64,000 nt of DNA, from NCBI RefSeq assembly GCF_014641075.1, contig NZ_BMHP01000003.1:930001-994000 (forward strand), in the 5' to 3' direction. Shown here in pieces: positions 32,765 to 41,050 of this stretch. A model generated the notes under the pieces. It was not told where the DNA came from and searched no databases. It worked only from the letters and a program-made list of their open reading frames with translations. This DNA comes from Paenibacillus nasutitermitis (lineage in GTDB: Bacteria; Bacillota; Bacilli; Paenibacillales; Paenibacillaceae). Position 1 is the stretch's first letter. Each line of letters starts with the position of its first letter. Made by a program: the position numbers and the translations under genes.

Positions 32765-33157
32765 TCTGGTTATGCGGCTGAACCCAATACCACTGGAGAA
32801 CCGCAGCAGCCCGGGAAACGCGGGTGCAGCAAGGTTTTTCCTTTCTGCAGGCAGCTGGACTGCGGATTCGCGGCTGTAAGAAGGTTTTTCCGGGTTGCAG
32901 CCTCCTTTCCCGCCACAGATGGCCATCATCGGTGCTGCAGTTGGCCAGGCTCAGCCGCTTTCAATGATGCCAACGACAGCGGCCGCCACCCATACTTGTG
33001 CGCTGCCACAATTCTCCTGGCGGCAACGGAAATCATCGCTGCGGATTGCGGAATTCTCGACGGAGACATTCAAACATGCTATTGTGGAATAAGCACGCAG
33101 CAGTCACTTGAAGCAGCTACCTATCAGGGGACCGTGCGTTAGAAACCGGAGGCGAGC
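32765..33157. other. Unassigned 390-bp stretch
   Basis: No gene could be supported. It is GC-rich with many GCAG/CTGC words; AAGGTTTTTCC occurs twice (about 32830 and 32880). The largest open frame (32895-33092, +) has no ribosome site and no family features. Confidence 0.4.
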
Positions 33158-33997
33158 ATTACGGACTACATTATTCTGGATATTGAATTCAACGGACGGA
33201 AATTTGCCAGCGACAAACCGATGGAAGTGATCGAGATCGGGGCGGTACGGCTCACGGAGGACTACCGGCTGGTGGATGAATTTTCTGCTTTGATCAAGCC
33301 CGTCTATTTCTCCAAGCTGAACAGCTTCATTAAGGGAAAGACCGGGATTGCCCAAGAAGATATCGATACGGCTGCGGGATTTCGGACCGTAATCGCTGAT
33401 TTTATCCGCTGGCTGGACCGCAGCGAAACGTATATACTCCTAACCTGGGGCGGCGAGGATATTAAAAGGATTATCTACGATACACGTATGCATAAACTGG
33501 ATGATGCTTACTGGATGCGCGCGCTTGCCTTTGATTTATTGAAAGGCTTTCTTCGGGACCAGAAGCTTACCAATGACGTCAGCGTCGAAACCGCGCTTGC
33601 CCATCTGGACATCGTCCCAGAAGGATCCGCGCACCGGGCGCTTGACGATGCGCGAATGACCGCGGAGGTGTTCCGTGCGGTGGCCCCAAGACTGGACTTC
33701 TCGCAGGCGCAGTATTTTAAGGATGTCTATTCCAATGCCAAGGAACGGCGGATGGTCAAGAATGCGGTCCGCACCATGTATGCCCAACGGGTGGTTCCAC
33801 AGTGGGAGCTGATCGTGGAGCATTTTTTGAAAGACAAGGTATCTTTGGCTGATCCGCGCAAAGCAGCTGAGCTAGAGACTTACTTCGCTTCCGTCGTTGG
33901 CAGCCAGCAGCCGAAGCCGGTACCTGCTGCGGAGAAAGGCCATGAAGGTTCCGTCTCCACTGCCGAACCTTTTCCCGGGAAAGACCAATCAAGCTGA
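33158..33997 (+). CDS. DEDDh 3'-5' exonuclease (KapD/sporulation-inhibitor type), apparent ATT start
   Basis: 279-aa exonuclease-domain protein. Exo I motif D-x-E in ILDIEFNG (near residues 7-9), Exo III motif HRALDDARMTAEVF. A conserved C-terminal helical region and a low-complexity tail follow. An in-frame TAG lies at 33140. Between it and the D-x-E motif there is no ATG, GTG or TTG; ATT at 33158 sits 5 nt after GGAGG and is the best start. The first ATG (33221) would delete the catalytic D-x-E. Related proteins include B. subtilis KapD (KinA-pathway inhibitor of sporulation); that role here is only possible. Confidence 0.85.
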   Translation: MTDYIILDIEFNGRKFASDKPMEVIEIGAVRLTEDYRLVDEFSALIKPVYFSKLNSFIKGKTGIAQEDIDTAAGFRTVIADFIRWLDRSETYILLTWGGEDIKRIIYDTRMHKLDDAYWMRALAFDLLKGFLRDQKLTNDVSVETALAHLDIVPEGSAHRALDDARMTAEVFRAVAPRLDFSQAQYFKDVYSNAKERRMVKNAVRTMYAQRVVPQWELIVEHFLKDKVSLADPRKAAELETYFASVVGSQQPKPVPAAEKGHEGSVSTAEPFPGKDQSS

Positions 33998-34023
33998 CTT
34001 GAAGGTTATAGCTGTGCACGAAG

Positions 34024-34050
34024 CTGTTGTCTTGAGGGACAACAGTTTTT
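34024..34050 (+). terminator. Intrinsic terminator
   Basis: CTGTTGTC / GACAACAG stem (34024-34031 with 34038-34045) and T5; follows the exonuclease gene. Confidence 0.8.
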
Positions 34051-34241
34051 GTTGGCCGGAATTCCCACCAAATACTGTGACCATCCGCCTAAAGGACGGA
34101 TAAAAAAACCATACTAACGGCCCAACTTTACAACCTGAGCTGTTGTTTGCTTGCCAGCCCTCATTATGTTCTTTATACTCGTACTGCACGGGCATCATAC
34201 ATTTGCATACATATTTAACGATAAAAGGAGCGATCGTGATC

Positions 34242-34913
34242 ATGAAGAAAAAAGTGGCCGCAGCCGCTGTGGCCTTGTCCCTGTTCGCCGCAACGAGCGC
34301 AGGCGTTTACGCCGGAGCAAATATGACCCAAATTAAAGCCTATCTGAATGCGGGCCTGAAATTCAAAGTAGACGGGAAGCCTGTACAGCTCCGCGACGGC
34401 AATGGCAATACTCTAGTTCCGATTACATACAATAATACGACCTATCTGCCAGTGCGGTCCGTCGCAGACGTACTGAATGTCGCAGTGGATTTCGATCAGA
34501 AATCGGGGACGATCCAGTTCGGCGAGAAGTCCGAAGGCGTTTCGATTGCCGAAGGGTTTGACTCGATGTACCATACCAAGGATTCATCAAAGACAACCTA
34601 TAATGGAAAAGACTATAAAGACGTCTACTTCGATAATGCAACCAGCAGCCGCGGCAGCTCGTTTATGCTTTATCCGAAGAAGAAGTATAACAAGCTGTAC
34701 CTGCAAGTCGCAGCGGTAGGCAAGGATATTGAGAAAATATCTATCAAGGACACCGATACAGATACAGAGCTTAAACAAACCGCCGTTGCGATGAATGACG
34801 GCCTTGTTACCATTGAAGTGGATATCGGAGGCGTCGGGTCCATTTTTTTCCATGCGGACGTAGCGGCAGACGGCGCACTATTTATTCCTTTAACTACATC
34901 GTACTATAAATAA
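34242..34913 (+). CDS. Secreted stalk-domain (copper amine oxidase N-terminal-like) protein
   Basis: 223 aa. Signal peptide of about 25 residues ending VYA. The first mature segment is a stalk domain (KFKVDGKPVQ, LVPITYNNTTYLPVRSVADVL), the Cu_amine_oxidN1 type common in Paenibacillus surface proteins and not an oxidase. The rest (about 105-223) is a beta-rich region resembling NPCBM-like modules (SSFMLYPKKKYNKLYLQVA). AAAGGAG precedes; ATG 34242 at 11 nt or GTG 34236 at 5 nt are both possible. Monocistronic with terminators on both sides. Confidence 0.85.
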   Translation: MKKKVAAAAVALSLFAATSAGVYAGANMTQIKAYLNAGLKFKVDGKPVQLRDGNGNTLVPITYNNTTYLPVRSVADVLNVAVDFDQKSGTIQFGEKSEGVSIAEGFDSMYHTKDSSKTTYNGKDYKDVYFDNATSSRGSSFMLYPKKKYNKLYLQVAAVGKDIEKISIKDTDTDTELKQTAVAMNDGLVTIEVDIGGVGSIFFHADVAADGALFIPLTTSYYK

Positions 34914-34953
34914 GCTCAGCCCTTTTGCTGAGCCTCAGCTCCAGCTGCAAAAA

Positions 34954-34999
34954 AACGCTGCACCGCTGAATCCAAAGTGATTCAAGCGGTGCAGCGTTT
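34954..34999. terminator. Strong bidirectional terminator
   Basis: Roughly 19-bp stem with one bulge (34954-34972 with 34979-34998), an A-run before and a T-rich tail after; between the convergent stalk-domain gene and the opuA-like operon. A smaller GCTCAG / CTGAGC hairpin precedes it. Confidence 0.85.
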
Positions 35000-35030
35000 C
35001 TTCTGTTCTTTCTGGAGAGGACCGTCAAGT

Positions 35031-35915
35031 TTATTCAGTCGCGATCCCTTTAATCCATTCCTGGACTTTGTCTTCATTGGCGCTGATCCATTTGTCCGCT
35101 GCCGCTTCCGGGTCCATGCCGTCATGGATTTCAACCATCACCTCAGCCATATCGTCCGGCGTCCAGTTGAACTGGTCAAGGAAGGTATATGCGTCCGACT
35201 GGTCTTCCTTCAGCCCTTTGCGAACGACGGTATCAATCTCTTCATCACCACCGTATACGCCTTTGGGATCTTCCAGATACTTCAAATCCATCTTGGCAAA
35301 TTTCCAGTGGGGAGTCCAGCCGGTAACGATAATCGGTTGTTTGTTCTTGTAGGCTTTTTGCAGCTCCTGGGCCATTGCCGCAGAAGAGCTCTCCAGCAAG
35401 GTCCATTTATCCAGCCCATATTCCTTCAACACTTCCTCTGTGGACATCATCAGCCCGGCGCCCGGCTCAATGCCGATTATTTTACTGCCGACAAGCTTGG
35501 CTGTTTCATCCTTCTTCAAATCCTCGATGGAGTTGATATCCATATAAGAAGGAACAACAAGACCGATTTTGGTGCCTTGAAGATTGGGACCCAGGTCTTC
35601 GATCTTGTCCTTATATTTCTCCAGGTAACTTTGATGTGTAGTAGGCAGCCAAGCTGCTACCATGGCATCAGCGCTGCCATCGGATACTCCCTGCCACATC
35701 GGTCCTGCATCCACCTGCAGCATTTCCACTTTATAGCCCAGCTTGGTGGTCAGAACCTGCTTCACCACATTAGTGCTGGCAATCTCCGAATCCCAGGCCA
35801 CGTAAGCCAGTTTGATGTTCCTGGCTTTCTTTGCGTTGTTGTTTCCGGAGCACCCGGCGGCAACAACCGACAGAATAAGGATTATACTTATAATCAACAA
35901 GGATTTATTTCTCAT
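35031..35915 (-). CDS. opuAC: Glycine betaine/proline-betaine ABC transporter binding lipoprotein
   Basis: 294-aa osmoprotectant-binding protein of the OpuAC/ProX class. Lipoprotein signal with lipobox VAAGC. Fold markers are VAWDSEIASTNVV near the N-terminus, VDAGPMWQGVSDGSADAMVAAWLP and VTGWTPHWKFAKMDLKYL, whose Trp residues form the aromatic cage for quaternary amines in this family. Third gene of the operon ATPase, permease, binding protein; 6 bp after the permease. Role: uptake of compatible solutes under osmotic stress. Confidence 0.94.
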   Translation of the reverse strand: MRNKSLLIISIILILSVVAAGCSGNNNAKKARNIKLAYVAWDSEIASTNVVKQVLTTKLGYKVEMLQVDAGPMWQGVSDGSADAMVAAWLPTTHQSYLEKYKDKIEDLGPNLQGTKIGLVVPSYMDINSIEDLKKDETAKLVGSKIIGIEPGAGLMMSTEEVLKEYGLDKWTLLESSSAAMAQELQKAYKNKQPIIVTGWTPHWKFAKMDLKYLEDPKGVYGGDEEIDTVVRKGLKEDQSDAYTFLDQFNWTPDDMAEVMVEIHDGMDPEAAADKWISANEDKVQEWIKGIATE

Positions 35916-35921
35916 TTGCTA

Positions 35922-36761
35922 TCAACCTCTTCCTTTTTTTGTTTTCATCAGGCTTTGCGTCATCCGGTCCAGCACAATAGCCAGAATGACCACCGCAAGC
36001 CCCGCTTCAAATCCGATCCCGACCTTCGTCTGTGTAACGGCACGGTATACGTCCGCTCCTACACCCTGCGCCCCGATCATGGAAGAAATAACGACCATGG
36101 ACAAGGAGAGCATAATGGTCTGATTAACCCCCGCCATTATGGTCGGCACCGCGAGAGGCAGCTCCAGCTTGATCAGCTTCTGCATCGGCGTCGAGCCGAA
36201 AGCATCGGCAGCCTCCGTCAAGTCACTGGGTACCTGGCGGATTCCCAGAGTCGTGAGCCGAATCGTCGGCGGTATCGCAAAGATAACGGAGGAGATTACT
36301 CCCGGCGCCACGCCCAGTGAGAAGAAAGAAATAGCCGGCAATAAGTATACAAACGCAGGCATGGTCTGCATGAAATCCAGCACCGGCGTGATGACGTTCT
36401 GGAATTTCATATTGCTTGCTGACAATATGCCGATCGGAATGCCCAAAATGATGGAAATCAATGCTGCCGTCAGCACAAGAGCCAGCGTCATCATGGTATG
36501 GTCCCAGTATCCAAGATTCAGAATAAGCAGGAGTCCCAGCACGGTAAACAGCGCAATCTTCCAGTTCACCAGCCGGTAAGCGAGAAGTGCGGCAAGCAGT
36601 ATAATAATAAGGGCTGGTATGCCCAGCAGCACCCATTCAAAAGAATGGACAATCGCTTCAATCAGAATGCGTATGCCGTTGAAGAAAGTACCCAGATGTT
36701 CTTCCAGCCAGAGCACCGCCTGATCGATCCAGCGGTCCAACGGAATTTTCGGTATAGCCAT
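35922..36761 (-). CDS. opuAB: Glycine betaine ABC transporter permease
   Basis: 279-aa permease of the OpuAB/ProW type. Hydrophobic segments span about residues 45-270; the cytoplasmic loop reads LTEAADAFGSTPMQKLIKLELPLAVPTI, the EAA motif of this subgroup. The ATG at 36761 has GGGAGG 11 nt upstream; the longer frame to 36797 overlaps the ATPase gene. 4 bp follow the ATPase stop, so translation is probably coupled. Confidence 0.94.
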   Translation of the reverse strand: MAIPKIPLDRWIDQAVLWLEEHLGTFFNGIRILIEAIVHSFEWVLLGIPALIIILLAALLAYRLVNWKIALFTVLGLLLILNLGYWDHTMMTLALVLTAALISIILGIPIGILSASNMKFQNVITPVLDFMQTMPAFVYLLPAISFFSLGVAPGVISSVIFAIPPTIRLTTLGIRQVPSDLTEAADAFGSTPMQKLIKLELPLAVPTIMAGVNQTIMLSLSMVVISSMIGAQGVGADVYRAVTQTKVGIGFEAGLAVVILAIVLDRMTQSLMKTKKGRG

Positions 36762-36765
36762 GGTT

Positions 36766-37956
36766 TCACTTACCTCCCAAATCGGAGATGCCGGCAAGTG
36801 CCGCCAGTACCGTTCCCCGGATAATAATGCCCTTCAAGCGCCTTTGATCATCGATCACGGCAAGCGGGACTTTGGTTTGGCTAAGCTGATCGAATAAATC
36901 ATTCAAAATGGTATCCGGCGATACGCAGGGTACTTCCTCAATGAGAATATCCATAATTTTCAACCCGTCCCTTACCGCCCGGGAAGCATCCTCTGCCGTA
37001 ACCACTCCGAGCAGCTTGCGGTTCTCCCCAATCACATAAACATTGGAGACACCATGCTCCTTCATAAATTGGAGCGCCACCCGCGGCCCCCGGTCGAGCG
37101 CCATCGTGACCGGCCGCTTCATCACATGGGAAGCGGTAAGCACCTTGGACAAATCCACATCCTCGACGAAACGCTCGACATAATCATTGGCCGGCGTAAT
37201 CATAATCTCCTCCGGCGTTCCAATCTGCACGATGACACCATCTTTCATCAGGGCGATCCGATCCCCGATCCGCAGCGCCTCATCCAGGTCATGGGTAATA
37301 AATACGATCGTTTTCTTCATCCGCGACTGGAGGTCAAGAAGCTCGTCCTGCATATCCTTGCGGATTAGCGGATCCAAGGCGCTGAAGGCCTCATCCATAA
37401 GCAGCACATCAGGATCGTTGGCAAGTCCCCGTGCAAGACCCACACGCTGCTGCATTCCGCCACTGAGCTGATCCGGCAGGCTGTCGGCCCGTTCGGCAAG
37501 TCCAACCAGCTCCAGCGCTTTCATGCCAAGCTCCGTACGCTGGGGTTTAGGAATCCCCTGGATCTCCAGCCCATACTCCACATTCTCCAGCACGGTACGA
37601 TGCGGAAACAAAGCGAATTTCTGAAACACCATGCTGATCTTCTTGCGGCGCACGTCACGAAGCTCCTCGCGGCTCATTCTCACTATATCCTGGCCGTTTA
37701 TAAGCACCTGCCCGTCGGTCGGTTCAATAAGCCGGTTGAGGAGTCGAACCAGCGTGGACTTACCGCTCCCCGACAGGCCCATGATAACGAAGATCTCGCC
37801 CGGCTCAATAGAGAAGCTCGCGCGGTTCACCCCGACGGTGAGCTTGGTCTCCTTATAAATAGCGTCCTTCGACTTCCCTTTCTCCATGAGGGCAATGGCC
37901 CTCTTCGGTTCAGGTCCGAATATCTTTGTCAGCCCTTTAACCTCAATGATCGACAT
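36766..37956 (-). CDS. opuAA: Glycine betaine ABC transporter ATPase with CBS pair
   Basis: 396-aa ATPase of the OpuAA/ProV class. Walker A GLSGSGKST, signature LSGGMQQR, Walker B VLLMDEAFSALDP and switch THD are complete. The C-terminal region (about 275-395) has two CBS motifs, which in this family sense ionic strength or cyclic-di-AMP. First gene of the operon, with a good promoter upstream and the gbsR-like gene divergent. Confidence 0.95.
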   Translation of the reverse strand: MSIIEVKGLTKIFGPEPKRAIALMEKGKSKDAIYKETKLTVGVNRASFSIEPGEIFVIMGLSGSGKSTLVRLLNRLIEPTDGQVLINGQDIVRMSREELRDVRRKKISMVFQKFALFPHRTVLENVEYGLEIQGIPKPQRTELGMKALELVGLAERADSLPDQLSGGMQQRVGLARGLANDPDVLLMDEAFSALDPLIRKDMQDELLDLQSRMKKTIVFITHDLDEALRIGDRIALMKDGVIVQIGTPEEIMITPANDYVERFVEDVDLSKVLTASHVMKRPVTMALDRGPRVALQFMKEHGVSNVYVIGENRKLLGVVTAEDASRAVRDGLKIMDILIEEVPCVSPDTILNDLFDQLSQTKVPLAVIDDQRRLKGIIIRGTVLAALAGISDLGGK

Positions 37957-38015
37957 GAACCCACCCCGTTCCTCACAGATTATCCGGTTTCTTTCGCTCT
38001 TTAGTGACTTGTACC

Positions 38016-38044
38016 ATTATGAAGTAAACTGCATTCGGAATCAA
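38016..38044 (-). promoter_or_regulatory. Promoter of the opuA-like operon
   Basis: On the minus strand TTGATT (38039-38044), 17-nt spacer, CATAAT (38016-38021). Predicted start near 38008, about 50 nt before the ATPase ATG. Confidence 0.6.
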
Positions 38045-38141
38045 CCGTTTAATCAGTTTATATTTTATGTACAGTTTTAACTTTATAAACTTTATACACT
38101 GATTACTTCAGATTCCGCCTTTTCCCTCTCGTTCTGAGTGC

Positions 38142-38170
38142 TTTACTTTCATCTTTTTATTCTCTACAAT
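38142..38170 (+). promoter_or_regulatory. Promoter of the gbsR-like gene
   Basis: TTTACT (38142-38147), 17-nt spacer, TACAAT (38165-38170), about 60 bp before the GTG start. Between it and the opuA promoter is an AT-rich stretch with repeated AACTTTATA (38070-38095), a candidate operator. Confidence 0.5.
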
Positions 38171-38230
38171 TAAAATCAAAGTATTCTTGCCTGCCCATTC
38201 TGCATGCAGGAATAAGGAGATGACCATAAC

Positions 38231-38800
38231 GTGCAGAAAAATGAATTCGAATCTATTTCAGACGACCTGCAGCAATCCATTCTGAAATCACGCCAGCGCG
38301 TCATCGAATCAATCGGAAAAAATATAGATGTTTACGGCGTTACGTTATCCATCGGTCATCTGTACGGAAATATGTTTTTCAGGAGCGAGCCGGTTACCCT
38401 GGATGAAATGGTGGATACCATGGGGCTGAGCAAGACCAGCATCAGTACTGGCATGCGCACTCTGACTGATCTTAAAATGATTCATAAAGTTTGGGGCAAG
38501 GGCGTGCGCAAGGATTTATATGAGGTGGAAAGCGACTGGTATCAGACCTTCGCCGATTTCTTCACCATCAAATGGCGAAAGTCCGTTGAAATGAATATTC
38601 AGTCCCTGCAGAAATCCAGGAAAGAGATGCTGGCGCTGCTGGCCGCCCATCAAGAGGAAGAGGCGCCGCAGAAGCTGCTCACCGCCGATTTGGCCAAGAT
38701 CGAGAGTGCCCTTGAATATTATGAATGGCTTAACCGGCTGATCGATGCATTGGAAAGCGGGGAGATTTTTGAGATCGTTCCCAAGACTACGAAAATATAA
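38231..38800 (+). CDS. GbsR/MarR-type regulator of osmoprotectant genes
   Basis: 189-aa winged-helix regulator. The GbsR subgroup pattern is clear: YGVTLSIGHLYGNMFF, then VDTMGLSKTSISTGMRTL (recognition helix) and VWGKGVRKDLYEVESDW (wing). The C-terminal helices would hold the dimer or choline-binding region. Start is GTG at 38231 (AAGGAG at 11 nt); an ATG at 38220 is out of frame. Divergent from the betaine transporter, as in several Bacilli where GbsR/OpcR repressors control Opu uptake genes. Confidence 0.9.
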   Translation: MQKNEFESISDDLQQSILKSRQRVIESIGKNIDVYGVTLSIGHLYGNMFFRSEPVTLDEMVDTMGLSKTSISTGMRTLTDLKMIHKVWGKGVRKDLYEVESDWYQTFADFFTIKWRKSVEMNIQSLQKSRKEMLALLAAHQEEEAPQKLLTADLAKIESALEYYEWLNRLIDALESGEIFEIVPKTTKI

Positions 38801-38824
38801 ATCTGTCCTGTTTCTTTCTCCGCT

Positions 38825-38872
38825 CACAGACAAAGGACGCAGCCCCTGAAGAGGCTGCGTCCTTTGTCTGTG
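38825..38872. terminator. Perfect 20-bp hairpin between convergent genes
   Basis: 20-bp perfect stem (38825-38844 with 38853-38872), 8-nt loop. There is no separate T-run, although CTTTGTCTG lies within the stem; probably a bidirectional terminator. Confidence 0.6.
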
Positions 38873-38896
38873 AATATCTACCTGTGCAAATTACTG

Positions 38897-39607
38897 TTAC
38901 TTGAACCAGACGCCTCCGAATGGAATAATTTCCCGCAGCAGCCGCTTGACCAAGCTGTCCTGGCCGATGAATTGCTCCAGACTGGCATCCGGCCAGCCAA
39001 CCTGCAGCAGCACCTTGCCAACGCCGGTCATTTTCCATTGATAGCTCATATGCTGGCTGGCCAGATGGTTGCCGTAAACGCTCAAATCGATACCGACCCT
39101 GCTCGGGAAGGCGATCAAAGCCCGGCTGTCGATAAAAGAAGGCGTCACCGGATCCAGCTCTAACTCGATTACGGGACCGCAGGAAATAATGCCGATCGCG
39201 CCTTGCCCGTGAAACCTCATGCGCATAATATCTTTAGTGGCGACCATATTTTTGAATTTCTGCAGTACGCTCTTCATCTTGACGTCTTCCGTATGAAACA
39301 GCAGATGACGAAAATCAAACAGCATATCATGATCCCCATCCAGTTCCAGGCAATGGAGGGTATAGCCGGTCGGGAGGCCAAGCAAAAGATTGGAAGGACC
39401 CGAGAGTCTTGACTTAATCAGCTTCTTCTTTCTGTAAATCCCTTGCACATTCATAAACTTGTCTTCGCGCTGGCGCGGCGTACCCTGAAAGGCAACAATC
39501 TGCTGAGGATGGAGCACATGAACGGCATCCCCTTTTTGCAGCTTCAGCTCCACCGCCGATTGTTGGCTGTTTGCAGCTGCGCCTCCTGTTCGAGGAATAA
39601 TTTCCAT
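38897..39607 (-). CDS. AIM24-family protein
   Basis: 236 aa, beta-rich, without signal peptide or membrane segment. The AIM24 (DUF124) pattern is visible in LQKGDAVHVLHPQQIVAFQG, LLGLPTGYTLHCLEL and HGQGAIGIISCGPVIELELDP, with repeated Gly-containing turns. Function of bacterial AIM24 proteins is not known; the mitochondrial member concerns inner-membrane organisation. The start at 39607 follows AGGGGGAG; the frame to 39805 overlaps the preceding gene. Second in a two-gene unit. Confidence 0.8.
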   Translation of the reverse strand: MEIIPRTGGAAANSQQSAVELKLQKGDAVHVLHPQQIVAFQGTPRQREDKFMNVQGIYRKKKLIKSRLSGPSNLLLGLPTGYTLHCLELDGDHDMLFDFRHLLFHTEDVKMKSVLQKFKNMVATKDIMRMRFHGQGAIGIISCGPVIELELDPVTPSFIDSRALIAFPSRVGIDLSVYGNHLASQHMSYQWKMTGVGKVLLQVGWPDASLEQFIGQDSLVKRLLREIIPFGGVWFK

Positions 39608-39617
39608 TTGCTCCCCC

Positions 39618-40067
39618 TTAGGCTTGTCTGCTTCGCAGAAGCAGGCGCAGCAATCTGCCGGAGAGGAAATAAAACGCCAGCAGTCCGATACCGGAATAAA
39701 TAAAGAGCCATAATCGTTTGGATTTTGCGCTGCGTGCTTCCTCCGATGCCTGAAGGGAAATAACGGCCTGCGAAAGCTCATCATTGCGTTTGGCCAGATT
39801 CTCATTCTGCTCCATCAGCTTGATATTCTCTTCATGCAGCCGGTCCCCCGCCTGGCGGTATTGCTCAATAGTTTCCTGCGACTGCTTCGTGACCTCTTCC
39901 AGCTTGGTCTTCGTGCTGTCATACTGATTACGAAGCTCGTCCACCTCTTCCGGGAGCTTGAAAATGCCTTTCACATTATCCACGAAACCGGCATGCGCTA
40001 CATTCGCGGAAGCGCCTGTCAGCAGCATAACGCAGGCAAACGATAACCCCCACTTCCCAAACCTCAT
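39618..40067 (-). CDS. Coiled-coil membrane protein with signal peptide
   Basis: 149 aa. An N-terminal signal (about residues 5-27, ending VAHA) is followed by a long heptad-rich region (PEEVDELRNQY through VISLQASEEARSAK, about residues 36-115) and a C-terminal membrane helix (about 122-142) ending in Arg/Leu. The topology puts the coiled coil outside the membrane. No family recognised. It lies 10 bp before the AIM24 gene, so the two products may act together. Start at 40067; the longer frame to 40145 has no ribosome site. Confidence 0.75.
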   Translation of the reverse strand: MRFGKWGLSFACVMLLTGASANVAHAGFVDNVKGIFKLPEEVDELRNQYDSTKTKLEEVTKQSQETIEQYRQAGDRLHEENIKLMEQNENLAKRNDELSQAVISLQASEEARSAKSKRLWLFIYSGIGLLAFYFLSGRLLRLLLRSRQA

Positions 40068-40145
40068 CAGATCCTGCCTCCCTTCAGACAAAAGATGGTT
40101 TGCAAAGCACAGGGCAATAAAAAGAAGAAACGGCCTTTCTGCCAT

Positions 40146-40605
40146 CCTTCGACGGCATCCGTCCTGTCAATCTTTTCCGGCAAATCCCATTATAGATAAA
40201 TACGCATTCTGCACCGCTTTTGTTTCAGAGAACCCTAAAAATCGACAATATGGAGGCTGCTTACTTTTTATTACCCGTTTAGCCCCCTGCCATATCCTCC
40301 CATTCATCATAGCAAAGCCAATTTTGACATTCTTCGCCCAGAAAGGAACAAGCCACTAAAGAAATGCGCCTTCACAGAAAAAAAGTACAGTCTCCTCAAA
40401 TTCTAGAGGCTCTGTACCTTCTTGGTATTCTAGCAGGGTGTTTCAAGGCCTTGATTGATCGGCAGTTAGCCGCTGTTTCAATTACGGTTTTGTTGCAGCC
40501 TTTCCTGTACCGGCCGCCATCCCCTTGCATCTGCCATTGAACGAACTTCTCTCTTTCATTACAATATAGGAAGAAAATAACGCAAAGACGAAGGAGGAAT
40601 TCCGA
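40146..40605. other. Intergenic, with an orphan minus-strand terminator
   Basis: 460 bp without a supportable gene. The only marked feature is the hairpin with T-run at 40378-40417. From 40420 to 40590 the minus strand could hold a short RNA ending there, but no promoter is obvious. Confidence 0.4.
40378..40417 (-). terminator. Orphan intrinsic terminator on the minus strand
   Basis: GTACAG...CCTC / GAGG...CTGTAC stem (40385-40397 with 40405-40417) followed by seven Ts on the minus strand. The next minus-strand gene upstream ends at 41051, beyond a plus-strand gene. Confidence 0.6.
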
Positions 40606-40956
40606 TTGGATACGACTCAAATGGTGGCGGTTATTGCACTTGTACTTTCCCTGCTGCTCCTGATCAGGGTCATCAGTCTCCAAGGCCAATTGAATATCCT
40701 GCGGGCAGACCTTGAACGTCTGGAGAGCCGGCCGGAAGCAGCAGGTCTGTCCATCACAAGCGCAAGCGCATCAATGCCCGCTGCCGCTCCTCAAAAGATC
40801 CAGCATCCCGACAGAAACATGGAACTCGATAACAGGCTGCGTATCCTGCTTGAGGAAGGAAAAAGAATCCAGGCCATAAAATTGTTCAGAATTGAGCGAA
40901 AGGTTTCGCTTAAGGAAGCCAAAGATTATGTGGATGAGCTGGAGGAACTGCGCTAG
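40606..40956 (+). CDS. Small membrane protein with ribosomal L7/L12 C-terminal-like tail
   Basis: 116 aa. An N-terminal membrane helix (residues 5-22), short coiled segment (LNILRADLERLES) and an Ala/Ser-rich linker lead to a tail GKRIQAIKLFRIERKVSLKEAKDYVDEL. This matches the pattern K-I-x-x-I-K-x-x-R-x-x-x-x-x-L-K-E-A-K-x-x-V-D of the L7/L12 C-terminal domain. Such tails in non-ribosomal proteins occur in Firmicutes but have no known function. Start is TTG at 40606 with AAGGAGG 8 nt upstream. Monocistronic. Confidence 0.78.
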   Translation: MDTTQMVAVIALVLSLLLLIRVISLQGQLNILRADLERLESRPEAAGLSITSASASMPAAAPQKIQHPDRNMELDNRLRILLEEGKRIQAIKLFRIERKVSLKEAKDYVDELEELR

Positions 40957-40993
40957 AACGGAAACGTCGTAAAATGTTCAACCCAGGTTCCTC

Positions 40994-41022
40994 CCGTCTG
41001 TCCTAATCGTTCGAACAGACGG
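40994..41022. terminator. Hairpin between convergent genes
   Basis: CCGTCTGT / ACAGACGG (40994-41001 with 41015-41022); no T-run. Possible terminator for the L7/L12-tail gene or the glycosidase gene. Confidence 0.4.
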
Positions 41023-41050
41023 AGAGTAATCTCATAGGTAACGAGCAGCG

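Noticed and set aside
34242..34913. Copper amine oxidase
   Set aside because: Only the short N-terminal stalk domain is present, not the catalytic domain.
34977..36320. 447-aa open frame on the plus strand
   Set aside because: It is antisense to the clear glycine betaine binding protein and permease genes, has no ribosome site and no domain features.
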